A stretch of 64,000 bases of DNA from assembly GCF_001891085.1 (NCBI RefSeq), contig NZ_JXUP01000010.1:1-64000 (forward strand), read 5' to 3'. This document shows, in pieces, positions 7,548-18,056 of the stretch; position 1 is the stretch's first letter, and every line of letters begins with the position of its first letter. A program made the translations under genes and the position numbers. This DNA is from Campylobacter concisus (lineage in GTDB: Bacteria > Campylobacterota > Campylobacteria > Campylobacterales > Campylobacteraceae). The notes beneath the pieces are model-generated. The model did no database searches. It was given only the letters and a program-made list of their open reading frames with translations, and was not told the DNA's origin.

Positions 7548-8132
7548 TTAGAATTTATAAGTATAGCCTGTATAAATTCCTATAGTCGTATCTCTTAGCT
7601 GAGCTCCGCTATTTTTCTTATAAAAAGTCTTATCAGCTTTTAAGCCAAACTCGATCGCGTTATGTTCATCAAATGAGTAGATACCGCCCGCTTTTGCGCC
7701 AACTAGCAAGCCTTTGAAATTTTTCTTACTTGTTTCGTTATTAAATCTCTCTCTAACGCTCAAGTAGCCAAGACCTGTGTATCCGCCAAGAACGGCTTTA
7801 AAATTTTCAGTGATGCTTGGCGTATAATCAACACCGCCTAAAAATTTATGCTTACTCCATTTTGCATCTGATTCACCAGCATTTTTCCTAGCTTTAAAGT
7901 CATAATAATAACCACCATAAGCTCTATAGCTGTCAAAATCATAACCGCCATAAAAGCCAAGACCATAGTGACCTTTTTTGAAGTTATTTTTCTCACTACT
8001 TGCTATGTTTTTTGTTTTGATTTTTGAGTTAAACGAATAATCACCTTCACCACCAACAAATGCACCTTGAGCTAGTGCAGCTGAGCTTACCAAAGCTAGA
8101 ATTAAGCTTGATTTTACAAGTAAATTTTTCAT
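7548..8132 (-). CDS. Outer-membrane beta-barrel protein, OmpA/Omp25-like fold
   Basis: This 194-residue exported protein has a clear signal peptide (KNLLVKSSLILALVSSAALAQ) and alternating aromatic/glycine strands throughout (GLGFYGGYDF, YGGYYYDF, GIYTGYTYKF). It ends in a C-terminal Phe, the usual signal for BAM-assembled outer-membrane barrels. The size suggests an eight-stranded barrel. A strong Shine-Dalgarno (AAAGGAGAGG) precedes the ATG. It is monocistronic, with a promoter candidate near 8210. Function is unknown: adhesin, small porin or structural protein. Confidence 0.75.
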   Translation of the reverse strand: MKNLLVKSSLILALVSSAALAQGAFVGGEGDYSFNSKIKTKNIASSEKNNFKKGHYGLGFYGGYDFDSYRAYGGYYYDFKARKNAGESDAKWSKHKFLGGVDYTPSITENFKAVLGGYTGLGYLSVRERFNNETSKKNFKGLLVGAKAGGIYSFDEHNAIEFGLKADKTFYKKNSGAQLRDTTIGIYTGYTYKF

Positions 8133-8206
8133 ACCTCTCCTTTAAAAAATTTTTGAGATTTTACATCTATGCTTTTAATCTATATAAAATTTAAATTTAA
8201 TAAGAA

Positions 8207-8214
8207 ATTTTATA
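8207..8214 (-). promoter_or_regulatory. Extended -10 box for the barrel gene
   Basis: On the minus strand this reads TATAAAAT preceded by TGG, a good Campylobacter sigma-70 extended -10. It lies about 75 nt upstream of the ATG at 8132. Confidence 0.45.
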
Positions 8215-8296
8215 CCAAGTGCCAATTTATTACTAATAGTAAATGTAGTAAGTATGAGTATTATTAAGAAGATAAGAGCAAAAATACTTAAATTTA

Positions 8297-8334
8297 GCAC
8301 GGCTTTAGGGCAAATCCTAAGCCCACAGCCATGC
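8297..8334 (-). terminator. Nested stem-loop downstream of the TonB receptor gene
   Basis: On the plus strand GCACGGCT (8297-8304) pairs with AGCCATGC (8327-8334) with one wobble. An inner stem GGGC/GCCC lies at 8308-8311 and 8321-8324. On the minus strand it follows the receptor stop at 8355. Confidence 0.45.
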
Positions 8335-8354
8335 CAAATTTATTAAGTTACGTC

Positions 8355-10351
8355 CTAAAAATGTACCTTAAATTTTGCCCAAAAGCTTCTGCCAGGCTCA
8401 TAAAGTCTCGTGCCGTTCGGGATAGTCTCGTATCCTGCGATACCGCCGCCGTAGCCGCCTTTTGAGTTATGATAGGAGTATTTGGCGTCGTTTAAATTTT
8501 CCGCCGCTAGCAAAAATTGATAATTTTTATATTTATAGCCCGCGCTTAGTCCTAGCGTCCAGAAGCTATCGCTCTTGCCCAGATCCATGCCGCCCACGTC
8601 GCCGTAGCCTTTTTGCGCGCGTTTTTGCGACGCGTTAGCGTAGAAGTCGGCTTTGACGAACCAGTCTGACTTTTCTAGGCCGGCGCTTAATTTAAACGTT
8701 AGAGGAGAAACCTTAGGCAATGTGTCACCGTCTTTTAATCCGCCCGCGTTTTTAGTCACCTTGCCGTAGACGTAGGATACGCCGGCACCCAGTCTAAATA
8801 TATCAGCTAGTAGCGTATCGCCCTCGATCTCGCCACCGTATAGTAAAGCATCGGTATTAAATACATTTGAAGACATGCCCATAGGACTATATTTTATCAT
8901 TATGTAATCATCCATTTTCGAGACGAAGAAATTCGCGTTTAGCTCGTAGTTTTTATCTTTTAGCACGGTACCAAAGTCTAGTTGAGTGTTTCTTTCTTTA
9001 TTTAGCTTGAGATTATCGTCTTTATTTGTTTCCCAGTGATCCGGTAACCTTTGCGCGTGACCTAGTCCCGCATAAAGCGTTAAATTTTGTAGATATTTTT
9101 CGTATCTAAAAAAGCCGGAGAATAAATTTTCGCTCCTACTTTTATGCGTTAGTAGCTGCTTTCTCTCGCCGACATCTAACCTAAGTCCGCCAAAAAGCCC
9201 GTAGTCGTTTTCAAGGATGTATTCGTTTTGAGTGTATATAGTTTTATACGTTACCTTGCGCTCTTTTACGTGCGGCTTTGATAGGGCGGCGTCCATTTCG
9301 GCTTTAGATACGCCCGCCATACCGCTTCCGGCACCTCGCCATTTAAACGTATCTTGAGAGTATCCTGCGCCGATGAAGCTAGTTAGATTATCGAAATTTA
9401 ACTCGCCTTCTAGCTTAAAGCCGTACATATCGCGTATCGGGTGACTGATGCTGTATCCCTTGCCGCGTCCAACGCCCGGCACCACCGGACGCATGGTGAA
9501 GTTGTCCATTATGTGATCGATTTGATGATAGTATGAGCTTAGCCTGATCTTATGCTCGCCGACGTCTTGTTCAAATTTGAGTCCGAAAGATTTACGGTCA
9601 AACTGTATGCCATCCCTCATCCTATCGGCATACGCCGCTTCGCCATCGCCTAGATCCGCGTTAACTGTAAGGCCGTAGTTTCCGTGGGCGTTAGCGTGCC
9701 TACGATCGAGACGCTGTTGCGTTTATAGTGCGTATGCATTTTCTGTCCGTCGCCGCTTTTATAATCGCCGCTCTGGTAGTGTCCGCCGGAAATTTCTAAA
9801 CTGCCCAGCTCGTTGCCCGCCGCTACGTCCGCGGCAGTTTCAAATCTTCTAAAACTACCGCCCAGCACGCTTATGTTTCCTCCGAAGCTCGGTTTTGATA
9901 GCCTTGCTATCTCTCTATCGAAAAATATACCGCCGCTAATGAGCGCGCCGTATCTTACGTCTTGCGGACCTTTTACGATGCGAACCGAGCTGTAGTTTTG
10001 CGCCGAGATGTAAGTGATGGGCGTATCCATGCGCATACCGCAACCGCCGTTTAGCGTGCTACCGTCGATTAATACCGGCAGTCTGGCCGCCGTCTGCGAG
10101 CGGTAATAAACCTCGCTGCCGCCTCCGCCCTTACGTTCCATCGTAAAGCCGCTCAAATTTAAAAGCGATTTAGCGATGTCGCCGTTTTCTAGTATCGCGC
10201 CTTTGCCTACTATTTGAGCCTTTGTCGGTTCGTCAAGAACGGACTTTTGTATCTTTGCGGAAACGGTAACCGGAGCCAAGTCTATCGTTTCATCAGCACC
10301 AAGCATTAAATTTGGTACTAAAGCAAATACTAAAACGTAAGAAATTTTCAT
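8355..10351 (-). pseudogene. Copper-type TonB-dependent receptor (OprC/NosA-like), frameshifted
   Basis: The intact product would be an outer-membrane receptor of about 665 residues. The 5' part (9650-10351) has a signal peptide, a TonB-box-like 'APVTVSA' and a plug domain with 'NGGCGMRMDTPITYI', the motif of the TonB-copper subfamily that includes OprC and NosA. The 3' part (8355 to about 9658) supplies the barrel, ending in Phe. The frames fail to join near 9653-9662: restoring one base gives a continuous 'LGDGEAAYADRMRDG' junction. No homopolymer tract lies there, so phase variation is unlikely. G+C is high (34 of 60 in 10021-10080), unlike the flanks, which suggests transfer. A genuine mutation and a sequencing error are both possible. 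Confidence 0.8.
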
Positions 10352-10531
10352 GTTTAGTCCTATGAAATTAATATTTAAAATTGAAATTAAAGCAAAAACA
10401 AACTTAAATAAAGTATAAATATTTATATAACATTAATTTTACAATACAGAAATTTGAGTCAAATAGTATTATTTTAGTTGGACTGCATTAAATATATAAA
10501 GAAACGATTTTTGTGAATTAAAGCCGAAGCG

Positions 10532-10572
10532 ATCTCGGTTTCATTAAAATTTTAGCATTATAAAACCGAGAT
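10532..10572 (-). terminator. Perfect 10-bp inverted repeat downstream of recJ
   Basis: ATCTCGGTTT (10532-10541) pairs exactly with AAACCGAGAT (10563-10572) across a 21-nt AT-rich loop, 6 bp past the recJ stop. The loop is long for an intrinsic terminator, so this is tentative. Confidence 0.4.
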
Positions 10573-10578
10573 AAAAAT

Positions 10579-12153
10579 TTATAAAATCTCTTTTATGAGT
10601 AGTTGTGGAGTAACAAGTCCGCGGAATGAATTTTTTGATATACAAAAGATAATATCTATCATCTCGCCAACTCTAGCGTGTTTTGTAAAGTTAAAAAATA
10701 GAGCCTCAAGCGTTTTATTATCCTTTTGCAAGATGAGCTTTAAGTGATTTTGATCTCTACCTATAAGTCTTTCGTTTTTAACAAGAGCATTTTTTATCTT
10801 AAAGACTGGGCGTGGATTCTTCTGTCCATACGGCTCATAAAATTCTAAAATTTCAAGCAGTTCAAAGTCTATCTCGCTTGGCATTATATCGCCAAGTAGC
10901 TCGTCTGAGCTTTTGCAATCTTGCATATTTAGGCATGAGCAACTTTTATTTATTGCTTCTTTAAATTTCACCAAATTTTCAGGTGCAAGCGTAAGTCCAG
11001 CCGCTCCTTTGTGACCGCCGTAGCTTGTTAGCAAATTTTCGTGGCTTGCTATAAGAGATAAGATATCAAGCTTACCAATACTTCTAGCACTACCTTTTGC
11101 ACGGCCTTTATCGATGCTAAAGACGATAGCTGGCTTTGCAAAGTGTTTTGCTAGGCGGCTAGCTACGATGCCTATCACGCCCTCGTGCCACTGCTCACCC
11201 CAAGTGATGATGACTTCATCATCTTCTTTTACGTCCTTTAGCGAGCACTCAAAGAGTTGGCGTTCCTCCTCTTTTCTGGAGTTGTTAAATTCAATGATCG
11301 TATCAAGGTAGTTGTAAGCCTCTTCGATGCTCTTTGCACGCAAGAAGTTAAATGAATTCATCGCATCGTCCATGCGTCCGGCTGAATTTATAAGCGGAGC
11401 TATAAGAAAGCTAATATCATCGCACTCAAATTTTTCCTTACCATAAAACTCTTTTATAGCGTGAAATGCAGAACGCTTAGACGCATTTAGCTTACAAATG
11501 CCAAGGCGAACAAGCATTCTATTCATATCTCTTAGCTCCATCATATCAGCGATTATCGCGATAGCTAAAAGCTCTAAAAACTTGCTCATATCGTAGTTTA
11601 GCTTGCAAACATCCTTTAGCGCGCCAACCAAATACCATGCCACTTCAGCACCGCAAATTTCGATATTTGGAAAGTTGCAGTCTTCTTGTTTTGGGTTAAT
11701 GATCGCATAAGCTTCTGGGAGAACAGCTGGAGGCATGTGATGATCAGTGATAATAAGATCGATGCCTTTTTCTTTACAAATAATAGCTGCATCATTTGCC
11801 GAGATGCCGTTATCAACGGTGATAATCAGGCTTACATCGGCTGAGAGTTCGTCTATTATCTCAGGATTTAGCCCATATCCATCTTTAAATCTATTTGGAA
11901 TTTTTACTAGGTAGTCTTTTACGCCAAGATCATCAAAAAACTCGGCCAAAATCACACTTGAAACCACACCATCAACATCATAATCGCCCACAATGGCTAT
12001 ACGCTCGTTTTTCTCGATCGCTTCTTTTATGCGATTAGCGCCTTTGTAGATATCTTTTAAGGCACTTGGTGTCGGAATTTCACTAATTTTTTTATGTATG
12101 TCGTTACAAAATCTATGCGCTAGTAAATTCCTTATATCCTCTTTATTTAGCAT
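10579..12153 (-). CDS. recJ: Single-stranded-DNA-specific exonuclease RecJ
   Basis: RecJ digests single-stranded DNA 5' to 3' in recombination and mismatch or base-excision repair. DHH-family motifs are visible: 'IVGDYDVDGVVSS', 'IITVDNGIS' and 'DLIITDHHMPP' in the N-terminal half. The DHHA1 motif 'SYGGHKGAAGLTL' follows further on. The ATG at 12153 gives 524 residues beginning MLNKEDI, a usual length for the genus; an in-frame TTG at 12186 would add 11 residues. Neither has a strong Shine-Dalgarno. A small ORF overlaps its start by 11 nt. recJ and pyrG are near neighbours, with an oxidoreductase gene between them. Confidence 0.92.
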   Translation of the reverse strand: MLNKEDIRNLLAHRFCNDIHKKISEIPTPSALKDIYKGANRIKEAIEKNERIAIVGDYDVDGVVSSVILAEFFDDLGVKDYLVKIPNRFKDGYGLNPEIIDELSADVSLIITVDNGISANDAAIICKEKGIDLIITDHHMPPAVLPEAYAIINPKQEDCNFPNIEICGAEVAWYLVGALKDVCKLNYDMSKFLELLAIAIIADMMELRDMNRMLVRLGICKLNASKRSAFHAIKEFYGKEKFECDDISFLIAPLINSAGRMDDAMNSFNFLRAKSIEEAYNYLDTIIEFNNSRKEEERQLFECSLKDVKEDDEVIITWGEQWHEGVIGIVASRLAKHFAKPAIVFSIDKGRAKGSARSIGKLDILSLIASHENLLTSYGGHKGAAGLTLAPENLVKFKEAINKSCSCLNMQDCKSSDELLGDIMPSEIDFELLEILEFYEPYGQKNPRPVFKIKNALVKNERLIGRDQNHLKLILQKDNKTLEALFFNFTKHARVGEMIDIIFCISKNSFRGLVTPQLLIKEIL

Positions 12154-12265
12154 GGTTTTGGCAAGAATTTTTAAAGAACTTACCAACTTTATTTAATGCC
12201 ACTTGTTCACTTAAATTTACACCCATATTGCCAAAAATTTGGCTATAAAAATACTTCTTTTTCAT
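12143..12265 (-). CDS. Possible 40-residue ORF overlapping the recJ start
   Basis: An ATG at 12265 opens a 40-residue basic ORF (beginning MKKKYFYSQIFGN) whose TAA lies just inside recJ, overlapping the recJ ATG by 11 nt. Such an overlap could couple recJ translation to a leader peptide. The Shine-Dalgarno is weak and no family is recognised. It may equally be chance. The remaining 12266-12504 holds no other ORF. Confidence 0.25.
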   Translation of the reverse strand: MKKKYFYSQIFGNMGVNLSEQVALNKVGKFFKNSCQNHAK

Positions 12266-12504
12266 CGCAATCTTTCGTCTTTATTTTGAATGCTTGGATT
12301 ATATCTTTTTGAAATTTAATTTCTTATAATTTTAAATGAAAGTAGGATTTTAGGGCTAATGGCAAGCTTAAAAGCTTTGTTAAATTGATAGTCTTTACAA
12401 ATTTAACCCGACAAAAATAGTAAGCATTAGCAAAAATTTATACAATTAAATTTATAAATTTTAAATGGTTTATGCCAGAAAATTTAAACCATTTTTATAA
12501 AAAT

Positions 12505-13056
12505 TTATTCCAAATTTCTCAAAAACTCCGCGTATTCTCTAGCGCCGCGTTCTATTTCGCTGTCGCTTGATACGTAGTCCACACCCGGAGTCTCCTCGGC
12601 GCCGTAAAATGCGAAAAAGTCGCGGTAATCGGCGTGAAAATAGTATTTAAACGCAAGCTCGAACAGCGTAAGAACCTCGCGCAAGCTAAAATGATAGCGT
12701 CCTTGCGGGTGGTAGTCGCTCTTTTTGATGCCTGCGGTCACGGCTAGAGCCACTTTGCGCCCCGCTATGCCGTCCGAGCCGCGTCCGTAAGCAAAGCCGT
12801 GCGTCATCACCGCGTCGATCCACGATTTTAAAATCGGAGGGCAGGAGAAGTTGTGAAGCGGAAACTGCAAAATGAGGGCGTCGTGGGCCCTGATGAGCTC
12901 TTGCTCGCGCGCGGCGTCAATACTTTTGCCTCCGTAAACCTGCGTCAAATCATGAACGCTAAAGCGCTGCGGCTCTTTGAGAGCCTCTTGCAGCAGGCGT
13001 TTGTTTATGACCGAGTTTTTGATGTCTGGGTGGGCTAAGATGATTAGAGTTTTCAT
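12505..13056 (-). CDS. Flavodoxin-fold NAD(P)H oxidoreductase
   Basis: This 183-residue protein belongs to the Flavodoxin_2/KefF-MdaB group of FMN or FAD quinone reductases. It has the opening strand 'KTLIILAHPDIKNSVINKRLL', the FMN-loop region 'ALILQFPLHNFSCPPILKSW' and 'GFAYGRG'. Such enzymes reduce quinones by two electrons and protect against oxidative stress. It has a Shine-Dalgarno (AAGGAG) and stands alone between recJ and pyrG. Its G+C (33 of 60 in 12781-12840) is far above that of recJ, which suggests recent acquisition. A second, unrelated-looking paralogue lies at 25447-26007. Confidence 0.82.
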   Translation of the reverse strand: MKTLIILAHPDIKNSVINKRLLQEALKEPQRFSVHDLTQVYGGKSIDAAREQELIRAHDALILQFPLHNFSCPPILKSWIDAVMTHGFAYGRGSDGIAGRKVALAVTAGIKKSDYHPQGRYHFSLREVLTLFELAFKYYFHADYRDFFAFYGAEETPGVDYVSSDSEIERGAREYAEFLRNLE

Positions 13057-13161
13057 TTTTCTCCTTAAAAATTTATGGCAAGTAGTGGGATTTATTTGGC
13101 AAATAATTGAATAAAACAGTAAAATTTTTAAAAGAATTTTTAGAGCCAGATGGCTCTAAAT

Positions 13162-14805
<1,644 letters not shown>

Positions 14806-14921
14806 TTAAATTTATTTATTTTTTAATTGCGGATTATACCCCTTAAATATTTAGTAAGGCATTAATCGTATAAATTTTAAAAATTATTCTTTAAGTCTTT
14901 TTGTTATAGACTTCAAAAACT

Positions 14922-15137
14922 ATGATAAAAAACTACTTAAACATCATTGCCTCTTTATATATAGAGGGCTTTAAAAACATGAAAATAGGCAAGAAATTAT
15001 GGCTTCTCATAATAATAAAGCTTATCATTATGTTTGGAATTTTAAAGGTCTTTATCTTTGACGAGACTCTTAATACCAAATTTCAAACCGACGAAGAAAA
15101 AAGCGAATTTGTAATTCGTAATTTAATAAAGGAATAA
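14922..15137 (+). CDS. DUF4492 small membrane protein
   Basis: This 71-residue protein has one hydrophobic segment at about residues 25-45 (KLWLLIIIKLIIMFGILKVFIF) after a short amphipathic N-terminus. It resembles the DUF4492 family, which is typically encoded directly before cytochrome bd oxidase genes, as here: its stop is 1 nt from the cydA ATG. A role in oxidase assembly or stability is inferred from this linkage. No clear Shine-Dalgarno is seen before its ATG; cydA's lies within its 3' end (AAAGGAATAA). Confidence 0.75.
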   Translation: MIKNYLNIIASLYIEGFKNMKIGKKLWLLIIIKLIIMFGILKVFIFDETLNTKFQTDEEKSEFVIRNLIKE

Positions 15138-15138
15138 A

Positions 15139-16674
15139 ATGTCTGAGATGGATTTTGTTGACTGGTCTAGGGCTCAGTTTGCGCTGACTGCCATTTACCA
15201 CTTTTTGTTTGTCCCACTTACTTTGGGGCTAAGTTTTATCATCGCCATTATGGAGACGATATATGTTAAAACCGGCGATAAAGTCTGGCTTGAGATAACG
15301 AAATTTTGGCTAAAGCTCTTTGGTATAAATTTCGCTATCGGCGTTGCTACTGGCATCATCATGGAGTTTGAGTTTGGTACAAACTGGGCGAATTACAGCT
15401 GGTTTGTCGGCGATATCTTCGGTGCTCCTCTTGCGATTGAGGGCTTGCTCGCATTTTTTATGGAGAGTACATTTTTTGCCATTATGTTTTTTGGCTGGGA
15501 AAAGGTTAGTAAGAAATTTCACCTATTTTCAACTTGGCTTGTTGCGATCGGTTCAAATTTAAGCGCGCTTTGGATCTTAATCGCAAATGGCTGGATGCAG
15601 TATCCAATAGGCATGAAATTTAACCCAGATACTGCTAGAATGGAGATGGAGAATTTCTTCGAAGTCGCGCTAAATCCTCTTGGCATTAGCAAATTTTTAC
15701 ACACAGTAACTAGCGGCTACACCATCTCAGCTATCTTTGTGATAGGAATTTCTGCTTGGTTTTTAATCAAAAAACGCCACATCTTGCTAGCTAAAAAAAG
15801 CATCGTCGTTGCTAGCGCATTTGGACTTATCACTTCGGCATTTTTGTTACTTAGTGGCGATGAGAGTGCATATTTTGTAGCTCAAAAGCAGCCTATGAAG
15901 CTTGCTGCGATGGAGGGACTTTATAATGGCGAGAAAAACGCTGGTCTAGTTGCCGCTGGTATTTTAAACCTAGCTAAAAAGCTTGGCGACGAGAGCGATG
16001 CCTTTTTGCTTGAGATAAAGGTACCTTACGCACTTGGCATCATGGCAAACAGAGAGCTTGACTCATTTACGCCAGGTATAAACGACCTACTTTATGGCAA
16101 CAGCGAGCGCGGCATAATGAGCGTTGAAGAGAAGATGGCAAAGGGCAAAGTTGCTATCGAGGCTCTTAAAAACTACAAAGAAGCCAAAAAAGCAAATGAC
16201 GAGAGCCTAATGAAAACTTCGCTTTCAAATTTAGAAAGCAACCTAAATTTCTTAGGATATGGCTATCTTAAAGACGCAAAAGAGGCTGTGCCACCAGTTG
16301 CGCTTACATTTTATAGCTTCCACATCATGGTCGCACTTGGCACTTACTTCATAGCTCTTTTTGCTATCACTCTTTATCTAAATCTCTCAAGAAAATATAA
16401 ATTTGAAAACATAAGAGCGTTTTTGTGGATCTGCCTCTTTACTATACCGCTTGGCTACATCGCAGCTGAAGCTGGCTGGATAGTAGCAGAGGTCGGTCGT
16501 CAGCCATGGGTGATACAAGATCTCATGACCGTTGGCGTTGGAGCTACTAATTTAGCAGACTCAAATATCAAAATTTCATTTATATTATTTGCTGTTTTAT
16601 TTACGGTCTTGCTAATTGCTGAGATCAAAATCATGCTTAAGCAAATAAAGATAGGATTTAACGACCATGCATAG
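15139..16674 (+). CDS. cydA: Cytochrome bd quinol oxidase subunit I
   Basis: CydA carries haems b558, b595 and d and oxidises quinol while reducing O2 to water at high oxygen affinity. The 511-residue polytopic protein begins with 'DWSRAQFALTAIYHFLFVPLTLG', in which the His ligand region is typical. It has the conserved 'GWIVAEVGRQPW' quinol-side motif near the C-terminus. The Q-loop is of short type. It is co-transcribed with DUF4492 upstream and cydB, whose start overlaps its end by 8 nt. The Campylobacter enzyme is known as a cyanide-insensitive oxidase (cio). Confidence 0.95.
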   Translation: MSEMDFVDWSRAQFALTAIYHFLFVPLTLGLSFIIAIMETIYVKTGDKVWLEITKFWLKLFGINFAIGVATGIIMEFEFGTNWANYSWFVGDIFGAPLAIEGLLAFFMESTFFAIMFFGWEKVSKKFHLFSTWLVAIGSNLSALWILIANGWMQYPIGMKFNPDTARMEMENFFEVALNPLGISKFLHTVTSGYTISAIFVIGISAWFLIKKRHILLAKKSIVVASAFGLITSAFLLLSGDESAYFVAQKQPMKLAAMEGLYNGEKNAGLVAAGILNLAKKLGDESDAFLLEIKVPYALGIMANRELDSFTPGINDLLYGNSERGIMSVEEKMAKGKVAIEALKNYKEAKKANDESLMKTSLSNLESNLNFLGYGYLKDAKEAVPPVALTFYSFHIMVALGTYFIALFAITLYLNLSRKYKFENIRAFLWICLFTIPLGYIAAEAGWIVAEVGRQPWVIQDLMTVGVGATNLADSNIKISFILFAVLFTVLLIAEIKIMLKQIKIGFNDHA

Positions 16675-17791
16675 TTTAAGCTTAGAAAATTTACAAATTT
16701 ATTGGTGGTTTATAGTTAGCCTTCTTGGCGGACTTTTAGTCTTTATGATGTTTGTTCAAGGTGGGCAGTCGCTCATCTTTAGCCTTGGCAAGGACGAGCT
16801 TAAAAAAGATATGCTTATAAATTCTATCGGTAGAAAATGGGAGCTTACATTTACAACGCTTGTTATGTTTGGCGGCGCATGCTTTGCGGCATTTCCGCTA
16901 TTTTATGCTACTAGCTTTGGTGGTGCTTACTGGGTTTGGCTGGCTATTTTATTTTGCTTTATCATCCAAGCTGTAAGCTACGAGTACCGCAAAAAGCCTG
17001 ATAACTTCTTAGGCGCTAGAACTTATGAAATTTTCCTTTTCATAAATGGCTCACTTGGCGTTATCCTTATTGGCATGGCGGTTAGTACATTTTTTAGCGG
17101 AAGCGATTTTGTGCTAAATGAACACAATTTTGTCGAGTGGAAGACTCCATTTCGCGGTCTTGAAGCATTGGCAAATCCTTACTTGTATTTGCTTGGCATA
17201 GCGATGTTTTTCCTATCTCGCGTAGGTGGCTGCTTATATCTTATAAATAACATCGCTGATGGCGAATTTATACAAAACGCTAGAAAACAGCTACTTATCA
17301 ACACCGTGCTATTCTTGCCATTTTTCCTAGGCTTTCTTGCGTGGATACTTACAAAAGATGGCTTTGCATACGACGCAAATGGCGTAGTTAGCCTTATGCC
17401 TTACAAATACGCTATAAATTTGATCGAAATGCCTATCGTCGGTATATTGCTTCTTGTTGGCGTTGTTTTGGTGCTTGTTGGAATTTTCCAAGGAGTATTT
17501 ACAAAAAGTATTCGTGGAATTTTTGCTTACGGCGTTGGCGTAACACTAGCTGTGACTGCACTATTTTTAATAACAGGCCTAAATGGCACAGCATTTTATC
17601 CATCATTTAGTGACCTTGCTAGCTCGCTAACTATCAAAAACGCAAGCTCAAGTCACTACACACTTGGCGTTATGGCCTATGTTAGTTTGCTAGTGCCAGT
17701 AGTGCTTACTTATATCATCGTCGTCTGGCGAGCGATAGATAGCAAGAAGATCACGCAAGACGAGATCAAAAACGATCATCACGCATACTAA
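16667..17791 (+). CDS. cydB: Cytochrome bd quinol oxidase subunit II
   Basis: This is the non-catalytic partner of CydA, with 374 residues and about eight or nine membrane spans. The N-terminus 'YWWFIVSLLGGLLVFMMFVQGGQSL' matches the family start, and 'GRKWELTFTTLVMFGGACFAAFP' is characteristic. It overlaps cydA by 8 nt, so the two are translated together. A small ORF of CydX type begins 10 nt after its stop. Confidence 0.94.
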   Translation: MHSLSLENLQIYWWFIVSLLGGLLVFMMFVQGGQSLIFSLGKDELKKDMLINSIGRKWELTFTTLVMFGGACFAAFPLFYATSFGGAYWVWLAILFCFIIQAVSYEYRKKPDNFLGARTYEIFLFINGSLGVILIGMAVSTFFSGSDFVLNEHNFVEWKTPFRGLEALANPYLYLLGIAMFFLSRVGGCLYLINNIADGEFIQNARKQLLINTVLFLPFFLGFLAWILTKDGFAYDANGVVSLMPYKYAINLIEMPIVGILLLVGVVLVLVGIFQGVFTKSIRGIFAYGVGVTLAVTALFLITGLNGTAFYPSFSDLASSLTIKNASSSHYTLGVMAYVSLLVPVVLTYIIVVWRAIDSKKITQDEIKNDHHAY

Positions 17792-17800
17792 GGATAAAAG

Positions 17801-17902
17801 ATGTTAGAAGCAGGAATTTTTTTGATACTTTGGCCAGTGACGCTATTTGTTAGCTATAAATTTGTTCTTTTTTCTCTTAAGAAATTTGATACAAATAACT
17901 AA
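17801..17902 (+). CDS. 33-residue CydX-like membrane peptide
   Basis: ATG 17801 to TAA 17902 encodes 33 residues, with a single hydrophobic helix (AGIFLILWPVTLFVSYKFVLFSL) followed by a short charged tail. A good Shine-Dalgarno (AAGGAT) precedes it and cydB ends 9 nt upstream. Many bd oxidases need a third subunit of 30-40 residues with one helix (CydX or CydS) encoded just after cydB, and this ORF has that size, topology and position. There is no clear sequence match to E. coli CydX, so homology is not claimed. Confidence 0.6.
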   Translation: MLEAGIFLILWPVTLFVSYKFVLFSLKKFDTNN

Positions 17903-17940
17903 AATTTAGGGGCGTTTGCTCCTAAATTCTTCTTTTTATT
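17903..17940 (+). terminator. Intrinsic terminator of the bd oxidase operon
   Basis: AATTTAGG (17903-17910) pairs with CCTAAATT (17921-17928), followed by a T-rich run (CTTCTTTTTATT). It lies directly after the CydX-like ORF stop, which supports that ORF belonging to the operon. Confidence 0.65.
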
Positions 17941-18056
17941 TTTACTCTTTAAAACGACTTCTTGATAAATTTACTTAAGCCACTTTTCATATAAGCGTTA
18001 GTTTTGTGTGAAATTTGGGTAGTAAGATATCATTAAATTTTATTAAAGGAGCGAAA

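Noticed and set aside
8355..10351. Two independent TonB receptor genes
   Set aside because: The second part begins mid-barrel without signal or plug and joins the first in perfect order, so it is one frameshifted gene.
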